Shown: one piece after another, positions 10,220-18,171 of the stretch
How positions within the stretch are numbered: position 1 is the stretch's first letter
Layout: each line of letters starts with the position of its first letter
NCBI RefSeq assembly: GCF_030161475.1
Contig: NZ_BSUG01000005.1
Location: forward strand, 36,256 to 100,255
Length of the DNA stretch: 64,000 bases
Direction of reading: 5' to 3'
Source of the DNA: Tetragenococcus halophilus subsp. flandriensis
GTDB taxonomy: Bacteria; Bacillota; Bacilli; Lactobacillales; Enterococcaceae
Made by a program: the position numbers and the translations under genes
The notes under the pieces: generated by a model
Seen by the model: only the letters and a program-made list of their open reading frames with translations
What the model was told of the DNA's origin: nothing
Databases searched by the model: none

Positions 10220-10963
10220 ATGGTTCGTTATAAAGCAATTATCGCTTATGATGGTACAAATTTTAGCGGTTTTCAAAGTCAAATCAATGGACGTACTATT
10301 CAAGATGAATTAGAAAAAACATTATCTAAAATCGCAAATCAAAAAATTAAAATCAACGGATCTGGACGTACAGATGCTGGGGTACATGCCTTAGGACAAG
10401 TGATTGATTTTGCTTGGCCGGTGAAGCCTCCATTAGAAAAATTACGTTTTGCCTTAGACACACAGACACCTGCGGATATCGCGGTAAAGCAGATAGAGCT
10501 TGTGGAAGATAGTTTTCATGCTCGTTATCTAGCTAAAGAAAAGACTTATGAATTTCGGGTAGATATTGGGAAAGCTCGTAGCCCTTTTCGCCGGTTTTAT
10601 AGTAGTTATTATCGTCATGAATTAGACTTGGGACGAATAAGAAGAGCTCTTCCTGATTTTTTAGGTTCTCATGATTTTACTTCTTTTTGTTCCATAAAAA
10701 GTGAAGTAAACAATAAAAAACGCACTATCTATGAGGCGAAGATGGAAGTTAATGACACCGGTGATGAACTGTTATTTACTTTTCGTGGAGATGGTTTTTT
10801 ATATAATATGGTTCGAATTATGGTAGGGACGTTGTTAAAAATTGGCAATGGACGTATTTCTGAAGACGCAATACCGCAAATTATTGCTGCATGTGATCGT
10901 AGTTTAGCTGGTCCTACGGCTCATCCGGAAGGCTTATATTTAAAAGAGGTTAAGTACGAATAA
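10220..10963 (+). CDS. truA: tRNA pseudouridine(38-40) synthase TruA
   Basis: TruA converts uridines 38, 39 and 40 in the tRNA anticodon arm to pseudouridine. The product has 247 residues when started at ATG 10220, after GAAAGAGGAG. The frame is open further up to 10172, but that stretch is the 3' arm of the terminator and is not coding. The catalytic aspartate is D52 in GSGRTDAGVHA, and the C-terminal motif GDGFLYNMVRIMVGTL is present. In related genera rplM-rpsI often follow truA; here a group II intron and glnA follow instead. Confidence 0.95.
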   Translation: MVRYKAIIAYDGTNFSGFQSQINGRTIQDELEKTLSKIANQKIKINGSGRTDAGVHALGQVIDFAWPVKPPLEKLRFALDTQTPADIAVKQIELVEDSFHARYLAKEKTYEFRVDIGKARSPFRRFYSSYYRHELDLGRIRRALPDFLGSHDFTSFCSIKSEVNNKKRTIYEAKMEVNDTGDELLFTFRGDGFLYNMVRIMVGTLLKIGNGRISEDAIPQIIAACDRSLAGPTAHPEGLYLKEVKYE

Positions 10964-10999
10964 GAAGGTTAGTAAAGATTTTATTTAATAGTCTATGAA

Positions 11000-11040
11000 A
11001 ATAAGAGGTGTACTATTTAGCGATAGTACATCTCTTATTT
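11000..11040. terminator. Bidirectional terminator hairpin of truA/glnA, T-tract cut by the intron
   Basis: A 17-bp stem (11000-11016 with 11023-11039) has one G-U wobble and begins AATAAGAGGTGTACTAT. Its 3' arm ends in TTATTT and the group II intron begins at the very next base. Removing the intron would restore TTATTTTTG, so the T-tract is split. It lies between convergent truA and glnA and probably once served both. Confidence 0.75.
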
Positions 11041-11543
11041 GTGTGCCAGGCATGGCATTTATCTAGCTAGTGAAAGTCTAGTCACGGGTAGTTACCGCCA
11101 AGTGTAGCGAGCCACAAGCCGAAATCAGCGATGATGGGGTGAAGGAAGTGGTGGCGCAAATCTCTTGAACCTACGCACAGGAACTTGATGAGGCTAAATG
11201 GTGGATAAGGCTGCATATCAAGCCGAAGTCCAAAAGGTAAACGTAAAACCAAGACAGTAAATCAAGAGGTTGTGGAGAGAAAGATAAGTGTCTTACCCTG
11301 GGAGATCTTACGGACGTTTGCGAACGGTCGAAAAAGGTTTGTCGTAAGAAGTCAGCCGAGGCCATAGTAGCTATGATATTACATGTAGTGAAGGGCTGAA
11401 TGTTTGTATAGTGTGAATCGCTAGAAGAAAATATCCAAGCAGTCCGGAAACGAGGATACCCTAGAACGGTAGAACGTAACTATCGATGGGAAAAGTAGTG
11501 AGGACGATCTTGGATCCATCTACACCTAGAGGAGGAACAGCGC

Positions 11544-12842
11544 ATGAGATTCATTGAAAAGATCACGAGCCAGCAAAACATGAGACAAGCCATCGAGCAG
11601 GTCAAAAAGAATAAAGGCGCTCCGGGTGTTGATAAAATGACAGTCGACGAACTTGACCATTATTTCTATCAACATGGACGAGACCTTGTTCAAGAGATCC
11701 GATCGATGACTTATCGTCCGAAAACAGTCAAACGAGTTTATATCCCTAAGCCCGATGGAAAACAAAGACCTTTAGGGATTCCAAGTGTCGTGGACCGTGT
11801 GGTACAACAAGCAACCGCGCAACAGCTGAGTCGCATTTTCGATGTTCACTTCAGTGAAAGCAGTTATGGTTTTCGTCCCAATCGAAGTGCACATCAAGCG
11901 ATTGAAAAAGTTCTTGATTACTTGAATGAAGGTTATGAATGGCTCATTGATATGGACATTGAGAAATATTTTGATACGGTTCATCATGATAAATTAATCT
12001 CGACCCTTAGAGAACGGGTCAAAGATAGAGAAACGCTTCACTTAATACGTGTTTTCTTAAAAGCAGGGATTATGGAAAATGGCTTTGTTCGTCCGAATGA
12101 AACGGGCGTTCCGCAAGGCGGACCATTAAGTCCCCTTTTAGCGAATATTTATCTGGACAAATTGGATAAAGAACTAGAAGCAAGAGGACTCTATTTTGTC
12201 CGTTATGCGGATGATACGGATATCTTTGTCAAAAGTGAGCGGGCAGCCAATCGTGTAATGAAATCTATTACGAGTTGGATTGAAAGAAAGCTTTTCTTAC
12301 GAGTGAACGTCACAAAAACCAAGGTTGTACGACCAACACAGAGTCAATTTTTAGGCTTTACCTTCTGGAAGAACCAAAAGGGGTGGCAATGTAAACCGAG
12401 CAAAGTCAGTAAAACAAAGCTCTATGACAAAACCAAAGCCATCCTTAAAAGAAAACAGGCGGTGTCGCGACCTTTAGCGGTGACATTTACGAAACTAAAC
12501 CAAACGATAAGAGGGTGGATCAATTACTACCGTATCGGGCGTATGAAAACCTATCTAGCAAAATTTGGGCAATGGATACGACATAAAGTCCGAGTGATCA
12601 TCATAAAGCAATGGAAACTGCCACAACGAATCTATACGAACCTACAACAATTAAACCGATTATTCAAGTGTCACTTCACGAAAGAGAACATTTATAAGGT
12701 GGCAAATTCGAGGTTAGGTTGGTATAGGAAATGCGGCATGGACGTCGTCAATTTTACCCTAAGTCCGAAAGTTTTAGCCATAAAGAAAAAGGATCGACCT
12801 GGATTGGTCAATCCTTTAACTTACTATCTTAATCAAGCGTGA
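11544..12842 (+). CDS. ltrA: Group II intron reverse transcriptase/maturase
   Basis: This protein helps its own intron RNA to splice and reverse-transcribes it during retrohoming. The 432 residues show the RT blocks in order: KNKGAPGVDKMTVDEL near residue 23, KPDGKQRPLGIPSVVDRVVQ near 72, the catalytic FVRYADDTDIFVKS near 220 and QFLGFTFW near 266. The maturase/X region follows (RGWINYYRIGRMKTYLAKFG near 318). No HNH endonuclease domain follows, in line with class C introns. The start is ATG 11544 after AGAGGAGGA. It appears intact, so the intron may still be active. Confidence 0.95.
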   Translation: MRFIEKITSQQNMRQAIEQVKKNKGAPGVDKMTVDELDHYFYQHGRDLVQEIRSMTYRPKTVKRVYIPKPDGKQRPLGIPSVVDRVVQQATAQQLSRIFDVHFSESSYGFRPNRSAHQAIEKVLDYLNEGYEWLIDMDIEKYFDTVHHDKLISTLRERVKDRETLHLIRVFLKAGIMENGFVRPNETGVPQGGPLSPLLANIYLDKLDKELEARGLYFVRYADDTDIFVKSERAANRVMKSITSWIERKLFLRVNVTKTKVVRPTQSQFLGFTFWKNQKGWQCKPSKVSKTKLYDKTKAILKRKQAVSRPLAVTFTKLNQTIRGWINYYRIGRMKTYLAKFGQWIRHKVRVIIIKQWKLPQRIYTNLQQLNRLFKCHFTKENIYKVANSRLGWYRKCGMDVVNFTLSPKVLAIKKKDRPGLVNPLTYYLNQA

Positions 12843-12858
12843 AAACAATACAAATGGA

Positions 12859-12926
12859 GCGCCGTATACGAGAACCGTACGTACGGTGCGACGGGAGGGG
12901 CGGAAATCTTATTTCCCCTCTACCCT
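12859..12926 (+). ncRNA. Group II intron domains V and VI
   Basis: GCGCCGTA (12859-12866) pairs with TACGGTGC (12882-12889) and forms the catalytic domain V hairpin with an internal GAGAA loop. Domain VI is the following G-rich/C-rich stem (GGGAGGGG 12893-12900 with CCCC 12915-12918 and CCC 12923-12925). It leaves an unpaired A near 12922 as a candidate branch point. Confidence 0.7.
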
Positions 12927-12948
12927 ATTTGTTACTTTGTTTAGTTTA

Positions 12949-14286
12949 CTATAGTGTTAAGTATTGTTCTTTTTCCCATTCGGAAACAGAGGACAAAAAA
13001 GTTGTCCATTCACTCTTTTTAGCTTCTACAAAATTATTATAGATATGTTTGCCAAGTGTATTTTTAAGTAGTTCATCTTCAGATAAAGCCGTTAACGCAT
13101 CATTTAGTGTTGAAGGTAAAGCATAAATGCCGCTTTCTACGCGCTCTTTTTCTTCCATGTGATAAATGTTGCGATCGATAGGTGTAGGTGGCATTAGTTG
13201 GTTTTTTATACCATCTAACCCGGCTTGTAAAAGTAAAGATAAAGCTAGATAAGGGTTAGCTGAAGGATCGACCGAACGTAGCTCTAAGCGTGTAGAAGCT
13301 CCTTTTGATTCTGGTACACGGATTAAAGGGGATCGATTTCTCCCAGACCAAGCGATGTACACAGGAGCTTCATAACCCGGAATAAGTCGTTTGTAGGAAT
13401 TCACAGTAGGATTGCAGATCGCCGTAAATGATCGTGCATGTTTTAGTAGCCCAGCTAGAAAATGGTAGGCGTTACGACTTAATTGTAACTCGCCCTTTTC
13501 ATCATAAAAGGCATTTTTACCGTCTTTAAATAATGACATATTACAATGCATCCCTGAACCATTAATGCCAAATAAAGGCTTAGGCATAAAGCTGGCGTGT
13601 AGTCCATGTTTTCGCGCGATCGTTTTAACGACAAGTTTAAAAGTTTGAATATTATCGCATGCTTCAACAGCATCAGCATATTTAAAATCAATTTCATGTT
13701 GCCCGAAAGCCACTTCATGGTGGGAAGCTTCAACTTCAAAATTTAATTTTTCTAATTCTAATACAATATCTCGACGACAATTTTCTCCTAAGTCTGTTGG
13801 GGATAAGTCAAAGTATCCACCTGTGTCATTTAAATCCATAGTGATATTTTCATTACTATCTAATTTAAATAAGAAAAATTCTGGCTCTGGTCCTAAATTA
13901 AAGGAAGTAAAACCTAACTTTTTCATCTCTGCCAATGAAGCTTTAAGATTTCCTCTTGGATCTCCAGCAAAAGGAGTTCCATCAGAATTATAAATATCAC
14001 AGATTAAACGTGCTACTTTTCCATACTCATTTTCCCAAGGAAAAATCATCCAAGTTGATAAATCCGGATAAAGATACATATCGCTTTCTTCGATACGCAC
14101 AAATCCTTCGATAGAAGAGCCATCAAACATTAATTTATTATCTAGTACTTTATCTAATTGACTGATAGGCACTTCTACGTTTTTGATAATCCCAGAAACA
14201 TCAGTAAACATTAAACGTAAAAAACGGATATTTTCTTCCTTGACTATCCTTTTTATATCATCTGCACTTATTTCTGATTTTTCCAT
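12949..14286 (-). CDS. glnA: Glutamine synthetase, type I
   Basis: The enzyme makes glutamine from glutamate, ammonia and ATP in the cytosol. The 445-residue length matches the Gram-positive GSI-alpha form, which lacks the adenylylation loop and is instead feedback-inhibited. Visible motifs are [17 protein letters not shown] near residue 53, GPEPEFFLF near 130, [13 protein letters not shown] near 243 and the ATP/glutamate loop [17 protein letters not shown] near 298. The start is ATG 14286. The neighbour glnR, normally the first gene of this operon in Firmicutes, is absent upstream. A strong promoter, a GlnR-like box and a 34-bp palindrome lie upstream. Confidence 0.96.
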   Translation of the reverse strand: MEKSEISADDIKRIVKEENIRFLRLMFTDVSGIIKNVEVPISQLDKVLDNKLMFDGSSIEGFVRIEESDMYLYPDLSTWMIFPWENEYGKVARLICDIYNSDGTPFAGDPRGNLKASLAEMKKLGFTSFNLGPEPEFFLFKLDSNENITMDLNDTGGYFDLSPTDLGENCRRDIVLELEKLNFEVEASHHEVAFGQHEIDFKYADAVEACDNIQTFKLVVKTIARKHGLHASFMPKPLFGINGSGMHCNMSLFKDGKNAFYDEKGELQLSRNAYHFLAGLLKHARSFTAICNPTVNSYKRLIPGYEAPVYIAWSGRNRSPLIRVPESKGASTRLELRSVDPSANPYLALSLLLQAGLDGIKNQLMPPTPIDRNIYHMEEKERVESGIYALPSTLNDALTALSEDELLKNTLGKHIYNNFVEAKKSEWTTFLSSVSEWEKEQYLTL

Positions 14287-14308
14287 GTGATCCCACCCTT
14301 TTTAAAGT

Positions 14309-14342
14309 TATCAATTATAAAAAATATTTTTTATAATTGATA
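14309..14342. promoter_or_regulatory. Perfect 34-bp palindrome at the glnA transcription start region
   Basis: The half-site TATCAATTATAAAAAAT (14309-14325) is followed by its exact reverse complement (14326-14342) with no spacer. It starts 23 bp upstream of the glnA start codon. From the promoter position, transcription should begin at about 14341, so the palindrome covers the first bases of the transcript. It could be an operator or form a 5' hairpin in the mRNA. It does not match the GlnR consensus. Confidence 0.8.
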
Positions 14343-14347
14343 GAAGT

Positions 14348-14376
14348 AATATAGCAATTTTATTTTTATTTGTCAA
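14348..14376 (-). promoter_or_regulatory. glnA promoter
   Basis: On the minus strand TTGACA (14376-14371), a 17-bp spacer and TATATT (14353-14348). The perfect -35 box and exact spacing make this a strong sigma-A promoter candidate that fires into the palindrome and glnA. Confidence 0.75.
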
Positions 14377-14384
14377 TGAAAATA

Positions 14385-14401
14385 TGTAAGGAAATATGAC
14401 G
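14385..14401. promoter_or_regulatory. GlnR-like operator upstream of the glnA promoter
   Basis: TGTAAGGAAATATGACG fits the GlnR/TnrA box TGTNA-N7-TNACA except for the last base (G instead of A). It lies 8 bp upstream of the -35 box. This suggests nitrogen control by a GlnR encoded elsewhere. Confidence 0.5.
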
Positions 14402-14430
14402 CGAATCTCCAGAAATAATAAAATTTCAAT

Positions 14431-14485
14431 AAAAAAATTAAAAAAAGATAGTTTTATGTCATGTTTAATGACATAAAACTATCTT
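14431..14485 (-). terminator. Intrinsic terminator behind yfhO
   Basis: A perfect 18-bp stem (14445-14462 with 14468-14485, core AAGATAGTTTTATGTCAT) and a 5-base loop. On the minus strand it runs into a T-rich stretch (A-run 14431-14446 on the plus strand). It lies just after the stop of the minus-strand membrane protein gene and separates it from glnA. Confidence 0.85.
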
Positions 14486-14496
14486 AATTAACAAAA

Positions 14497-17085
14497 TTAT
14501 TTTGCATATCTTCTTTCGTAATACCAATCAAAGACAACAAATAAAAGTGTACAGCTGATCAACAATCCTAGGCCTAAAAGAAATCCTTGTGGCCAGTAAG
14601 TAAACGCTATCGTATGTTTTCCTTCTGGGACTTGTAGACTGACAAAAGCGTCTTGGAAGGAATCAATAGGGACTTTTTCTCCATCGATTTTTGCTTGCCA
14701 ACCGCCATCATAAGGAATAGTGGTAATTAATTTTTGTGCTGTATTTGTGTCAACTTTAGCTTGAGCACTACGTTTTCCTGTTTGCATTTCAACGCTATTA
14801 TTTTGAATTTTACCTACGCTTTTTTGAAAAGCATCAGTATCTAAGGTAACGACCTGTGGGTTTTGGAAAGAAATATCTTCGGTACCATAAAAACTTGCTG
14901 TAAATTCGACGGTTTGTGCTTGGTCGTAAAAACCTAAATCATAATATTGTCCATTAATGTCAATTTTACTTTCTCTTTGTTGCCCATTTACTGTGATTGT
15001 TGCTGTAGAGCTTTCTAGTTCTCCGAAATTTGTTGGGAATAGACTTAAGTAGGCCTGAGAGTGAGCCGGTACATTGACTTTCCAAGTGACTTCTTTAGCA
15101 ACATTTCCTTCTTGTTCACTAAATTTTGTATGGGCTCCTTGATTTTCAATACTTACATTATTCAAATCAGTCACCGTGATTGGCTGAAATTGAAAGAAGG
15201 TTTCTTTTGTATCAGCTAATTGGTTCATTAAGTTTGTTTGATTGGCCAAATTATCATTTTTAAACTGCGTCAGTTGGTCAATGGAAGAGTCTGTTAAAAA
15301 GCCTGAAGGTAATGCATTTTGATTTTCATATAATTGATAGTCATCGCTCGTATCTTTTTGCCTAAACCCATACTTGCTCATTGGTTGTTTACTTAAATTG
15401 TATTTGACTGACATTAAGCTATCCATCAGCAGCGTGTTATTAGGATAGCGAATATTTAGACTCGTTCCTCTCGAACGGAAACCCAGCATGTTCATATAAC
15501 CAGAAGTGTTTCGGTTTCTAATAGATGAAAACATACTAATGCCGCTATAACCATAGTTGAAGCTATCATTGGCAGAAACTGGATCAAGATTTTCTAAACG
15601 ATAGAAGCTATCATTTTCTTCTTTGGTTTGTTCAACGAGTTCATTGATTGCTGGATAGGGTTCTGTATACAGTTCTCGGGAAGCGTAGTTCCATTCATCT
15701 AAGATACCACGTAACATGCTATTTGTATTAATCGTCATTTCAGCTGTTACAAATATCAGTAAAAATAGCACAGCTTGTTTAAAAGAGAATTTTTTTGTAT
15801 ATAAGGAAAAAAAGATCACACAATAGACGATTAAAAATGACAAAGTTAAAATCAATGAAATAGGTTCTAGATATTCTCGTGTTTTGTAGACTAAAAGATA
15901 AGTAAAGACAAAGGCGATAGCCAAAAAGATGAAAGAGTAAAGTAATCTTCGTTCATTTGTTTCATTTAATTTTTCCCAACCGAATCCAGCTAACATGATC
16001 ACTGTAAAGGATAGTAGAAAAGCATAACGGAATAAAAACATATTTGGCGCATGCATGCCGTGCCAGAATAAATTTAAAGGAACAAAATAGAAGCTTCCTA
16101 TTAGTAACGCAATCAATAGTGCATAAAAAGTTTTTTCTTTCCAAGAGATTTCCTTAATAACAAAATAAAAAATACAAAAAGCAAGAGGTAATAGACCAAT
16201 ATAAATGAAGGGAATGGCGCCGTATTTAGTTGTATCATAGACGCCGATCATATTTTTGATAAAAAAGTCAAAAGCACTTGTTGCTTCTGTTTTAAGGTTA
16301 GTAATTTGCGTTAATTCTTCTCCATTGGCATGTAAATCTAATAGCGCCGGTAAAATGATGATCATTGACGCGCCACCTGCTAATAATGAGGTGGTAAAGT
16401 AAGGTAAAATACTTTTTTTATTGTTTTTCCAATTTTTAAATAACTGAATTAAAAAGTAAAGGAAAGAAAAAACGCCAATCATAAACCCTAAGTAAAAACT
16501 AGTGAAAAATAGCATGAAATAACTAATAAATAAGAGTTTTGGTTTACGTTTTTGAATGAGTCGATCGATTCCCCAAATAATTAAAGGTAAATATATATAG
16601 GCGTCTAACCACATAATAAGCTCGGATTGTGCAGTAACAAAAGACATTAGCGCATAGCAGACTGCTAGTGTTATGTGACTGCCTCTTGCAATTTTGAAGC
16701 GATGACTTGCATAGAACCAAAAACTTAATCCAGCACTACCTATTTTAATTAAAGTTAAAAAATAAAGCGCGTCAGGCATTAGTTGGTTAGGAAAAAATAA
16801 CACAAGCGGGGTAAAAAAGCCCCCTAGGTAATAAGAAATTAGAGAAAGAAAGTTTAATCCTAATGATGCATTCCAAGTATAAAGAAAGCTTTGTTCGCCT
16901 AACAAAGCGTTGCGAAAACTGGCATGAAAATTAGAAAATTGGGAGAAGGCATCACTTGCCATAACACTTCGATCACTGCCGGGGTAGATGCCAATTGTTA
17001 GATACATTATGGCCATTACTAAAAAAGGAATAAAGAAACTTGCCATCATATACCATTTGTTTTTTTGTAAAAAATCTTTTATCAT
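14497..17085 (-). CDS. yfhO: YfhO family polytopic membrane protein
   Basis: The 862-residue protein starts with a short cytoplasmic segment and about a dozen hydrophobic helices (residues 10-460). A large extracytoplasmic region (about 460-830) and one last membrane helix before the basic end WYYERRYAK follow. This is the layout of the YfhO family. Family knowledge: YfhO-like proteins are thought to be GT-C type glycosyltransferases that decorate teichoic acids or lipoteichoic acid with lipid-linked sugars. Early acidic residues (GSDRSVMASDAFSQ near 37) fit an acidic active-site loop. The start is ATG 17085 after GAAGGGG. No partner glycosyltransferase is adjacent. Confidence 0.88.
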   Translation of the reverse strand: MIKDFLQKNKWYMMASFFIPFLVMAIMYLTIGIYPGSDRSVMASDAFSQFSNFHASFRNALLGEQSFLYTWNASLGLNFLSLISYYLGGFFTPLVLFFPNQLMPDALYFLTLIKIGSAGLSFWFYASHRFKIARGSHITLAVCYALMSFVTAQSELIMWLDAYIYLPLIIWGIDRLIQKRKPKLLFISYFMLFFTSFYLGFMIGVFSFLYFLIQLFKNWKNNKKSILPYFTTSLLAGGASMIIILPALLDLHANGEELTQITNLKTEATSAFDFFIKNMIGVYDTTKYGAIPFIYIGLLPLAFCIFYFVIKEISWKEKTFYALLIALLIGSFYFVPLNLFWHGMHAPNMFLFRYAFLLSFTVIMLAGFGWEKLNETNERRLLYSFIFLAIAFVFTYLLVYKTREYLEPISLILTLSFLIVYCVIFFSLYTKKFSFKQAVLFLLIFVTAEMTINTNSMLRGILDEWNYASRELYTEPYPAINELVEQTKEENDSFYRLENLDPVSANDSFNYGYSGISMFSSIRNRNTSGYMNMLGFRSRGTSLNIRYPNNTLLMDSLMSVKYNLSKQPMSKYGFRQKDTSDDYQLYENQNALPSGFLTDSSIDQLTQFKNDNLANQTNLMNQLADTKETFFQFQPITVTDLNNVSIENQGAHTKFSEQEGNVAKEVTWKVNVPAHSQAYLSLFPTNFGELESSTATITVNGQQRESKIDINGQYYDLGFYDQAQTVEFTASFYGTEDISFQNPQVVTLDTDAFQKSVGKIQNNSVEMQTGKRSAQAKVDTNTAQKLITTIPYDGGWQAKIDGEKVPIDSFQDAFVSLQVPEGKHTIAFTYWPQGFLLGLGLLISCTLLFVVFDWYYERRYAK

Positions 17086-17266
17086 TACGAAAAGACCCCT
17101 TCAACCAGAAAATTTATCCATACTTCATGACAGTTTACCATAGAACAAAACATTAGCTAAGCATGTATAGACAATATTAATAAAAAATGTAATTTGGCCA
17201 AAAGCTAAAGGAAATCAACTATTCGTGTTGCTTCTTTTATTTTTTGAAAGGAAAAGAGACGAAAAA

Positions 17267-17674
17267 ATGGAAAAGTCAATACAAAAAGAACATACACTTT
17301 ATGCAATAAAAGGTTTTTTGAAGGAAGTGGAAAACATTCAAATAGGAAAATTAGGAAATTTTTCTTTTTCGCGAGGCTATTATGTTTATGTAGGAAGTGC
17401 AAAACGTAATATGCATGCGAGGATAAATAGACATATTCGAGTAGATAAAAAACAGCAGTGGCATCTCGATTATTTACGTCCTTATTTGCAAATTGAAGAG
17501 ATCCAAACGTATTCCGGTGAAAAAGGCGAGTGTCAGCTTTTTGCAGAATTACGAGAAAGAAATAATGGAAGCATTCCAGCAGAAGGCTTTGGTTCTTCTG
17601 ATTGTAAATGTGTATCGCATTTATTTTATACTGAAAAAAATCCAGTGCTATCTTTGACAAGTAGTAGAAATTAA
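17267..17674 (+). CDS. DUF123 / GIY-YIG-like domain protein
   Basis: The 135-residue product carries a single DUF123-like domain, a compact relative of the GIY-YIG nuclease fold. It has the modified motif RGYYVYVGSAKRNMHARINR near residue 38 and ends with a conserved Cys/His segment (SSDCKCVSHLFY). An upstream in-frame start exists, but ATG 17267 follows GAAAGGAAAAGAG and removes an unlikely hydrophobic leader. DUF123 proteins are linked to DNA repair or cleavage only by fold, and the function here is not known. It is divergent from yfhO. Confidence 0.75.
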   Translation: MEKSIQKEHTLYAIKGFLKEVENIQIGKLGNFSFSRGYYVYVGSAKRNMHARINRHIRVDKKQQWHLDYLRPYLQIEEIQTYSGEKGECQLFAELRERNNGSIPAEGFGSSDCKCVSHLFYTEKNPVLSLTSSRN

Positions 17675-17735
17675 CTTAGAATAAAAAGAAATAAAACTCG
17701 TTTTCTAAAGAAAGAGGTTGCTTGATGAGTGTCGT

Positions 17736-17811
17736 AGGTATCTAAAATTAGCAATTGAATACAAATAAGCTAAATTTTTGGCAAGCTTATTTGTTATGCC
17801 TTTAGATACCT
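17736..17811. repeat. Nested inverted repeat (cruciform-like), unknown function
   Basis: The outer arms AGGTATCTAAA (17736-17746) and TTTAGATACCT (17801-17811) match exactly. Inside them, CAAATAAGCT (17762-17771) pairs with AGCTTATTTG (17784-17793). No ORF of note lies inside. It may be a small non-autonomous element or a structured RNA. Confidence 0.6.
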
Positions 17812-17829
17812 GAGAAAACAATGAATGTT

Positions 17830-17862
17830 AAAAAGGTGATGGGGCTTCCTGTCGCCTTTTTT
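17830..17862 (+). terminator. Intrinsic terminator-like hairpin
   Basis: AAAAAGGTGA (17830-17839) pairs with TCGCCTTTTT (17852-17861) with one G-U pair, and one more T follows. It may end transcription from the DUF123 gene or from the preceding inverted repeat. Confidence 0.65.
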
Positions 17863-17867
17863 GCTGT

Positions 17868-18037
17868 GAATCACTACGATTCAACGACCAAGGGGAGTTG
17901 AAAGTAGATGATGAGCAGTACTAGGCGAGAGGAGCGAGCGTAGTTCCCCAAACCGAATCACTACGATTCAGCGACCAAGGGGAGTTGAAAGTAGATGATG
18001 AACAGTACTAGGGCGAGCGGAAGCGAGGCGTAGTGTC
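17868..18037. repeat. Tandem pair of about 87-bp direct repeats
   Basis: Copy 1 begins at 17868 and copy 2 at 17955. Both start GAATCACTACGATTCA and share CGACCAAGGGGAGTTGAAAG and TAGATGATGA(G/A)CAGTACTAGG with only a few differences, then diverge in a GCGAGCG-rich tail. GAATC-ACTAC-GATTC is itself a small palindrome. No coding sequence is evident, and it looks like a dispersed intergenic repeat. The rest of the 17675-18171 gap holds only the hairpins listed above. Confidence 0.75.
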
Positions 18038-18171
18038 CTTTACTTCGAATAGCCTTTAATATTAGCCACCACAATGGAAAATTTCAAAAGTTAGAATAAC
18101 TTATTTTTACGAAAACGAGTGAATTCGTTGTTTTTAGGATATCTTATTTCCAATAAGAAAGGATATAAAAA

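Larger units (their letters stand above)
11041..12928 (+). mobile_element. Group II intron (class C type), apparently complete
   Basis: The 5' end GTGTGCCAGGCATGGC resembles the group II intron consensus start GTGYG. About 500 bases of structured RNA precede a reverse transcriptase/maturase gene (11544-12842). Domain V (about 12859-12889) and domain VI (about 12893-12926) follow, and the intron ends in CCTAT at 12928. The length is 1888 bases. Insertion right after a terminator hairpin, and a protein without an endonuclease domain, are established traits of bacterial class C introns. The left edge is set by the end of the terminator and the right edge by the expected AY ending; both could be off by a few bases. 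Confidence 0.88.
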
